Assembly (NCBI GenBank): GCA_903888485.1
Contig: CAISTS010000050.1
Coordinates: 26,221-90,220 of the forward strand
Source: an uncultured bacterium
GTDB lineage: Bacteria > Pseudomonadota > Alphaproteobacteria > Rhodospirillales > Rhodospirillaceae
Direction of reading: 5' to 3'
Length of the DNA stretch: 64,000 nucleotides
Shown: positions 57,522 through 64,000 of the stretch, piece by piece
How the letters are laid out: each line of letters begins with the position of its first letter
Position numbering within the stretch: the first letter of the stretch is position 1
Program-made: the position numbers and the translations under genes
The notes under the pieces: model-generated
The model's database searches: none
Told to the model about the DNA's origin: nothing
Seen by the model: only the letters and a program-made list of their open reading frames with translations

Positions 57522-58667
57522 TTACGGCTTGGCTTCGCCGTAAGCCCAGGTCAGCCATGGCATGAGTTTCTCAAGATCGGCGGTATCGACCGTGGCGCCG
57601 CCCCAAATGCGCAGGCCGGCGGGTGCGTCACGATAGGCGCCGATATCGACGGCAACGCCTTCGGCTTCGAGCAGGCTCGCCATCTTCTTGGCCACCTCGC
57701 CCTGCTGCTCGGCACTGCCTGCTTTGGGCAATGTCAGGCAGATCGAGGTGCAGGAGCGCGTCTCGGGTTTTTCGGCGAGGAACGCAATCCAATCGTTTTT
57801 GGCGACAAAGTCCGCGATCACTTTCAAGTTGGCTTCGGAGCGAGCGATCAGCCCCTTGAGGCCGCCCACGCCCTCGGCCCAATTCAGGCCGTCCACGGCG
57901 TCCTCGACGCAAAGCATCGAGACGGTGTTGATGGTGTCGCCTTCGAAGGGCGCGGGATCGAACTTGCCGCCCTTGGTGAGACGGAAAATCTTCGGCATCG
58001 GCCACGGCGGCGTGTAGCTCTCCAGGCGCTCGATGGTGCGCGGCGAAATTATGAGCATTCCGTGCTGCGCTTCGCCGCCCAGCACCTTCTGCCAGGAGTA
58101 GGTGACGATATCGAGTTTGTCCCAAGGCATCTCCATGGCGAACACCGCCGAAGTGGCGTCGCAGATGGTGAGGCCCTTGCGGTCCGCCGGGATCCAGTCG
58201 CCGTTCGGCACGCGCACGCCGGAGGTGGTGCCGTTCCAAGTAAAGACGACGTCGTTGTCGAAGTTCACCTCTTTGAGGTTCGGCAACTTGCCGTAGTCGG
58301 CCTTGAGGACGCGCGCGTCTTTGAGCTTCAGCTGTTTCACCACGTCGGTGACCCAACCCTCGCCGAAACTTTCCCAGGCCAGCATGTCGACGGGCCGCGC
58401 GCCAAGGCAATGCCACAGCATCATCTCGACGGCGCCGGTGTCAGACGCCGGCACGATGGCGATCTTGTAGTCCGCGGGCACGCCGAGAATGGCGCGGGTT
58501 TTATCCAGCACCTGCTTGATGCGCGCCTTGGCGGGCTTGGCACGGTGCGAGCGGCCCACGAGCGCGTTCTTGAGGGCATCGAGTGTCCAACCGGGACGCT
58601 TGGCGCAAGGACCGGATGAAAACTGGTTGCGCGCCGGTTTCACCGACGGTTTGGCGAGTGCGGACAT
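57522..58667 (-). CDS. serC: Phosphoserine aminotransferase
   Basis: Second step of serine synthesis: transfers the amino group from glutamate to 3-phosphohydroxypyruvate. PLP-dependent fold-type I enzyme; the N-terminal [14 protein letters not shown], the [12 protein letters not shown] region, and the PLP-lysine segment [15 protein letters not shown] are clear. 381 residues, the alphaproteobacterial form. A likely promoter lies upstream with a leader of about 77 nt. Confidence 0.96.
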   Translation of the reverse strand: MSALAKPSVKPARNQFSSGPCAKRPGWTLDALKNALVGRSHRAKPAKARIKQVLDKTRAILGVPADYKIAIVPASDTGAVEMMLWHCLGARPVDMLAWESFGEGWVTDVVKQLKLKDARVLKADYGKLPNLKEVNFDNDVVFTWNGTTSGVRVPNGDWIPADRKGLTICDATSAVFAMEMPWDKLDIVTYSWQKVLGGEAQHGMLIISPRTIERLESYTPPWPMPKIFRLTKGGKFDPAPFEGDTINTVSMLCVEDAVDGLNWAEGVGGLKGLIARSEANLKVIADFVAKNDWIAFLAEKPETRSCTSICLTLPKAGSAEQQGEVAKKMASLLEAEGVAVDIGAYRDAPAGLRIWGGATVDTADLEKLMPWLTWAYGEAKP

Positions 58668-58779
58668 GGAGAGGCAAATCCTTCGAGAACGACGAATTTA
58701 TGCGCCAATTTTCGCGAAATCTGCTGCGAGACTCGGGCGCGAGGGGGCGGAGTTTATGAACCGGACCCCATGGCGTCAA
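58668..58779 (-). promoter_or_regulatory. Promoter and structured leader upstream of serC
   Basis: On the minus strand TTGACG (58774-58779) and TAAACT (58751-58756), 17 bp apart, form a good promoter. The expected leader of about 77 nt can pair GCGCC near its 5' end with GGCGC further on, and a second small hairpin (TTCG/CGAA) lies just before the ribosome-binding site of serC. Related bacteria carry the serC-leader RNA motif at this place, but whether this sequence matches that model is not established here. Confidence 0.45.
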
Positions 58780-58814
58780 TTGCGCCGTCCGCAGGGCTGA
58801 AATACCCGAAAACG

Positions 58815-59636
58815 CTAGCTTTTCCCGCTGTGGGTAAGTCCGAAGGGGCGCACGGTGTGGCCGTGCCCCAGCGGCCCATGCCCTGCCCCCAGGTCCGGCG
58901 CTTTTAGTATCGCCTCGCGTACATAGGCACGCGCGCGCATGACGGCGTGTTCGAGCGGCAGTTTGTCGGCGAGTCCTGCGGCAATAGCCGAGGCAAGCGT
59001 GCAGCCGGTGCCGTGAGTCGAGCGGCTTTCGATGCGGGTATCCTCGAAGCGCGCGATGTTGCCGCCGGTGATTAGAAGATCGAGGACGGTGTCTCCTTCG
59101 AGGTGACCGCCCTTCAACAAAACCGCCTCGGCGCCCAGCGCACGCAGCGCCGGAACGGCGGCTTCCATGTCGGCGATGGTCTTGATCTCACGCCCCGTCA
59201 GCGCTTCGGCCTCGGGCAAGTTCGGCGTGATCAGCGCCGCGCCGCGTACGAGCTGGGCCACCAGCGCTGCGGCCGCATCGGGAGCCAGCAACGCGTGGCC
59301 GCCCTTGGCACGCATCACGGGATCGACAACACGCGGGATGTCGCCGGCGACCCGGCGCAGCGCGCCGCCGACGGCTTCAATGATCGGCACGGAGGCCAGC
59401 ATGCCGGTCTTGATGACATCCGCGCCGATGTCATCGATAACGGAAACAATCTGCGCCGCCACGGTATCGGGCGGGATCTCGTGATAGCCCGATACGCCCA
59501 ACGTGTTCTGCACCGTCACCGCCGTGATCGCGGTCATGGCATAGCCACCAAGCGCCGTGACGGTCTTGATGTCGGCTTGAATACCCGCGCCGCCGCCGGA
59601 GTCAGAGCCTGCAATGATGAGAACGCGGCCGATCAT
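58815..59636 (-). CDS. thiD: Hydroxymethylpyrimidine/phosphomethylpyrimidine kinase
   Basis: Phosphorylates HMP and HMP-P for thiamine synthesis. Ribokinase-fold protein: IAGSDSGGGAGIQADIKTV near residues 8-26, VQNTLGVSG, VVDPVMRAKGGHALL, and the anion-hole motif STHGTGCTLASAIAAGLA near residue 206. 273 residues. No TPP riboswitch is visible upstream; it follows glmM after a palindromic repeat and is probably read from that transcript. Confidence 0.96.
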   Translation of the reverse strand: MIGRVLIIAGSDSGGGAGIQADIKTVTALGGYAMTAITAVTVQNTLGVSGYHEIPPDTVAAQIVSVIDDIGADVIKTGMLASVPIIEAVGGALRRVAGDIPRVVDPVMRAKGGHALLAPDAAAALVAQLVRGAALITPNLPEAEALTGREIKTIADMEAAVPALRALGAEAVLLKGGHLEGDTVLDLLITGGNIARFEDTRIESRSTHGTGCTLASAIAAGLADKLPLEHAVMRARAYVREAILKAPDLGAGHGPLGHGHTVRPFGLTHSGKS

Positions 59637-59644
59637 GATCTCGC

Positions 59645-59735
59645 TTGTCGTCCCCGCGAAAGCGGGGACCCATTGTGCAAATCAACTGGGACGGTACCGA
59701 GGATAGATGGATTCCCGCTTGCGCGGGAATGACAA
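59645..59735. repeat. Palindromic repeat element between glmM and thiD
   Basis: About 90 bp with outer TTGTC (59645-59649) and GACAA (59731-59735). It contains two hairpins, TCCCCGC/GCGGGGA and TTCCCGC/GCGGGAA, joined by an unpaired middle. This is the two-hairpin form of a common non-coding REP-like repeat. It resembles in shape, though not in sequence, the element at 62284-62384. Confidence 0.7.
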
Positions 59736-59742
59736 TCGAGTG

Positions 59743-61107
59743 TTAAGCAGCCGCTTTCGTTATCACCGCCGCCAGCTCGGCCACAACCGTGTCGACCTCT
59801 TGGGCGTCGTCGCCTTCGGCCATGATGCGTATCAAGGGCTCGGTGCCGGACTTGCGGATCACGAGGCGGCCGTGGCCGTTCAGGCGTTGCTGCACGGCGG
59901 CGATGGCGGCTTTGACCTCGTCAAGGCCGAGCACGGCATCGGCGCTCGCGCCCTGCGCCAGACGCACATTCCGCAAAAGCTGCGGCACAGCCTGGAACAC
60001 GCGCAGCGTTTCGCTGGCGGTCTTGCGGTCGTTGGTCACCAGCGCGGCCAAGACCTGGAGCGCGGCGATAATGCCGTCACCGGTGGTGCCGTGCTGGCCC
60101 ATGATGATGTGGCCCGACTGCTCGCCGCCGAGGTTGAAGCCGCCTTCGCGCATCTGCTCGACCACGTAACGGTCGCCGACCTTGGTGCGGATGAGGTTGA
60201 GGCCTTGCGACTGCAAGTGCCGCTCTAACCCGAGATTGCTCATGACGGTGGAGACGACCGAGCCGCCCTGAAGCTGGCCGGTCTCGCGCCAGTGGCTGGC
60301 GATCAGCGCCAGCACCTGGTCGCCGTCGATCATGTCGCCCTTCTCGTCGCAGAAGAGGACGCGGTCGGCGTCGCCGTCGAGGGCAATGCCAAGGTGCGCA
60401 CGGTAAGCGGTCACCAGCTCGCGCATACGCTCGGGGTGCAGCGAGCCGCATTCGCGGTTGATGTTGAAGCCGTCGGGCTCGACACCGACCTTGATGACCT
60501 CGGCGCCCAATTCCCAGAACACGGTGGGCGCGACTTTGTAGGCGGCACCGTTGGCGCAATCGACGACGATCTTGAGACCATCGAGGCGAAGCCCACGCGG
60601 GAATGCGGTCTTGCAGTACTCGATATAGCGTCCCTGCGCGTCTTCCAGGCGCTTGGCGCGGCCAAGGCTGTGCGCGGGCGCACGGTAGCTCTCAAGACCG
60701 TTGCCCATCATGGCTTCGATTTCGGCCTCGAGGGCGTCCGACAGCTTGTAACCATCCGGCCCGAACAATTTGATGCCGTTGTCCTGAAACGGATTGTGCG
60801 AAGCCGAGAGCATCACGCCGAGATCACAGCGCATGGAACGCGTCAGCATGGCGATGCCGGGTGTGGGGATCGGGCCGACCAGGATCACGTCCATGCCGAC
60901 CGAAACGAAGCCCGCCACCAAGGCCGGCTCCAGCATGTAACCGGACAGGCGCGTATCCTTGCCGATGACCACGGTATGACGGTGCGTGCCCCGCGTGAAG
61001 CGCTTGCCCGCCGCCATGCCGAGGCGCAGGACGGTCTCGGCCGTCATGGGCTCGGTATTGGCCAGGCCGCGCACGCCATCGGTGCCGAACATCTTACGGT
61101 CGGTCAT
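59743..61107 (-). CDS. glmM: Phosphoglucosamine mutase
   Basis: Converts glucosamine-6-phosphate to glucosamine-1-phosphate for UDP-GlcNAc, feeding peptidoglycan and lipopolysaccharide. The active-site phosphoserine is Ser103 in [13 protein letters not shown], the metal loop DGDADR follows, and the C-terminal phosphate-binding [10 protein letters not shown] is present. The ATG at 61107 (454 aa) starts the conserved MFGTDGVRG segment and has GGAG five bases ahead; the longer in-frame start is rejected. Confidence 0.97.
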   Translation of the reverse strand: MTDRKMFGTDGVRGLANTEPMTAETVLRLGMAAGKRFTRGTHRHTVVIGKDTRLSGYMLEPALVAGFVSVGMDVILVGPIPTPGIAMLTRSMRCDLGVMLSASHNPFQDNGIKLFGPDGYKLSDALEAEIEAMMGNGLESYRAPAHSLGRAKRLEDAQGRYIEYCKTAFPRGLRLDGLKIVVDCANGAAYKVAPTVFWELGAEVIKVGVEPDGFNINRECGSLHPERMRELVTAYRAHLGIALDGDADRVLFCDEKGDMIDGDQVLALIASHWRETGQLQGGSVVSTVMSNLGLERHLQSQGLNLIRTKVGDRYVVEQMREGGFNLGGEQSGHIIMGQHGTTGDGIIAALQVLAALVTNDRKTASETLRVFQAVPQLLRNVRLAQGASADAVLGLDEVKAAIAAVQQRLNGHGRLVIRKSGTEPLIRIMAEGDDAQEVDTVVAELAAVITKAAA

Positions 61108-61187
61108 TGCGACTCCAGTTCTTAACGTAATGGTAGTTTTGAGCTTCCCGACATATTGAATCAAGTGCGGACGATTTAGTTCCCGTC

Positions 61188-62264
61188 TTAGTGTCCGGCG
61201 GCGAACCGCCCCGCCAGCGCAAGGGCCTGGCGCGTCTCGGCCACGTCATGAACCCTTAGGATCTGCGCCCCCTGCCCCACGCCGTGTAAAGCCGCCGCCA
61301 GGGAGCCCGGAAGTCGAAGCGTCGCCGGCTCGCCTCGGCTCATGCGGCCGATGAAGCCCTTGCGCGAGGCGCCCAAGGCCAGCGCGCAGCCAAGGCCGTG
61401 GAACATGGCCAGGTGGTCCATAATCTCGGCGTTGTGGGTGTCGGTCTTGCCGAAACCGATGCCGGGGTCGACGGCGATGCGCCCCTTGGGGATGCCGGCA
61501 GCCACGCAAGCCGCCACCCGCGCCGCCAAGAAGTCGTAGATATCGCCGGGGGCCCAGGCGTAGGTCGGATTGTCCTGCATGGTGGCGGGCTCACCCTGCA
61601 TGTGCATCAGGATCACCGAGACTTTGGACGCCGCGACGGCTTCCAGCGCAGGTGCGTCAGCGAGAGCGGAGACATCGTTGACGATGCTGGCGCCCGCCTT
61701 GACGGCTTCCGCCATCACGCTTGCGCGCCGGGTGTCGATGGACACGCGCACACCGCGCCCGGCCAGAGCTTTGATCACATTGATCACCCGCTCCAACTCG
61801 CGCACTTCGCTCACTACCGCAGCGCCGGGGCGCGTGGATTCGCCACCCACGTCGATGATCGCCGCGCCGTCCTCGACCATCCCGCGGGCGTGCGCGACCG
61901 CCGCTTCGTGATTGGTGAACAAACCGCCGTCGGAGAAACTGTCGGGCGTGACGTTGAGCACGCCCATGAGGACGGGCTTGTCGAGCCCGAGTCCCGCGAA
62001 CGGCTCGCGCGGCGCGGCCAAGGCGGCCATCTGCGCGCGAATGGACGTGCGGAGCGGCTCGGGAATGGCGGCGGCATCCTTGTCGAAGATCATGCGCACA
62101 ATGGCGCCAAGACGCGTGAGCTTGCCGTCCTCGCGCACGCTTACGTCCATGGCTGCGTAGGCCATGGTCCCCAGCAACGGCCACGCCCAGCCGGCCGCGA
62201 TGGCTTCTGTGGCAGCCGCACCGGTCAGAATGGCGCGCGGGGTGATGTAGGCGTGGAGGGGCAC
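61188..62264 (-). CDS. folP: Dihydropteroate synthase with N-terminal extension
   Basis: Joins p-aminobenzoate with the pterin pyrophosphate in folate synthesis. TIM-barrel motifs are [24 protein letters not shown], and DPGIGFGKT with GASRKGFIG. The catalytic barrel starts around residue 100; the first about 95 residues form an extension that is absent from the E. coli enzyme. The start is GTG 62264 with GGA shortly upstream; a TTG at 62282 in frame is the alternative. The order ftsH-folP-glmM-thiD is a normal alphaproteobacterial arrangement. Confidence 0.94.
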   Translation of the reverse strand: MPLHAYITPRAILTGAAATEAIAAGWAWPLLGTMAYAAMDVSVREDGKLTRLGAIVRMIFDKDAAAIPEPLRTSIRAQMAALAAPREPFAGLGLDKPVLMGVLNVTPDSFSDGGLFTNHEAAVAHARGMVEDGAAIIDVGGESTRPGAAVVSEVRELERVINVIKALAGRGVRVSIDTRRASVMAEAVKAGASIVNDVSALADAPALEAVAASKVSVILMHMQGEPATMQDNPTYAWAPGDIYDFLAARVAACVAAGIPKGRIAVDPGIGFGKTDTHNAEIMDHLAMFHGLGCALALGASRKGFIGRMSRGEPATLRLPGSLAAALHGVGQGAQILRVHDVAETRQALALAGRFAAGH

Positions 62265-62283
62265 TTCGTTTCCAAAACACAAA

Positions 62284-62384
62284 TGTCATGCCGGGCGAAG
62301 ACCCGGCATCCACTCATCAACATACTCGGCCAGCGCAATTTGAGGAATGGACCCCGGCTCTCGCTACGCTCGGCCGGGGTGACA
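62284..62384. repeat. Palindromic repeat element between ftsH and folP
   Basis: About 100 bp starting TGTCA (62284-62288) and ending TGACA (62380-62384). Its two hairpins are ATGCCGGG/CCCGGCAT and ACCCCGGC/GCCGGGGT. Non-coding, of the REP-like type common in alphaproteobacteria, situated between the ftsH terminator and the folP start. Confidence 0.7.
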
Positions 62385-62394
62385 ATAGGGGTTA

Positions 62395-62424
62395 AACAAA
62401 AACCCCGCCGTTTCGGGCGGGGTT
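62395..62424 (-). terminator. Rho-independent terminator after ftsH
   Basis: On the minus strand AACCCCGCC (62416-62424) pairs perfectly with GGCGGGGTT (62401-62409) around a 6-base loop, followed by a T-rich tract (62395-62402), about 22 bp past the ftsH stop. Confidence 0.93.
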
Positions 62425-62446
62425 TTCGCGTTCGATATGAAGTCTT

Positions 62447-64000
<1,554 letters not shown>

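Noticed and set aside
58489..58800. Small plus-strand frame over the serC 5' end
   Set aside because: It overlaps the serC coding region and its promoter in antisense, with no recognised motif.
58815..59740. TPP riboswitch ahead of thiD
   Set aside because: No THI-box sequence was recognised; the gap holds only a palindromic repeat after glmM.

Overview
The window is a 64-kb piece of a GC-rich alphaproteobacterial chromosome. The evidence is gene order and content. The block tRNA-Leu, tig, clpP, clpX, lon, hup, tRNA-Val, nuoA-N, birA, coaX, rnj, mce, proS, lolCD, dnaE is a familiar alphaproteobacterial order. Complex I has 14 separate subunits, ProRS is the short form without the editing insertion, there is one LolC/E-type permease, and two RpoH-type promoters match the alphaproteobacterial pattern (CTTG, 17 bases, CYTATNTNNG). 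The genus cannot be fixed from the sequence alone. No phage, insertion sequence, CRISPR array or rRNA operon is visible.

Layout, low to high coordinates; almost everything is on the minus strand. 1-6222: dnaE (3' part outside the window), a MASE1 hybrid histidine kinase whose last domain is frameshifted, two exported NTF2-like paralogues either side of a degenerate receiver protein, and dps. 6249-12312: lolD, lolC/E, proS, an unknown secreted protein, methylmalonyl-CoA epimerase and RNase J. 12397-14138: a plus-strand MFS transporter and a dihydrofolate-reductase-like protein. 14143-30082: coaX, birA and the complete nuoA-N operon. 30405-31813: a PRC-barrel protein, a TylF-type methyltransferase and tRNA-Val. 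31904-39026: the proteostasis block hup, lon, clpX, clpP, tig, and tRNA-Leu. 39375-49031: an accessory stretch with an exported N-acyl-D-amino-acid deacylase, NnrDE, D-amino-acid dehydrogenase, several unknown proteins, a Tat-exported aminotransferase with a JAMM protease, and an RluD-type pseudouridine synthase. 49107-51819: a small membrane protein and a tail-anchored pseudokinase. 52106-58667: serC, an EamA transporter, serA, a small membrane protein, hisZ and purA. 58815-64000: thiD, glmM, folP and the start of ftsH.

The core genes cover replication (dnaE), respiration (nuo), protein quality control (lon, clpXP, ftsH, tig), lipoprotein sorting (lol), RNA decay (rnj) and serine, histidine, purine, folate, thiamine and cell-wall precursor synthesis. 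Accessory genes have been slotted into the conserved order at distinct junctions: lolD/dnaE, coaX/rnj and tRNA-Val/nuoA.

The items most worth following up are the two-gene pseudokinase locus (49107-51819), an inverted pair of perfect DnaA boxes just upstream of dnaE, the degenerate receiver flanked by paired secreted paralogues, the Tat-exported aminotransferase overlapping a JAMM protease, and the RpoH promoters of clpP and lon. All functions come from reading motifs by eye; no database search was run.
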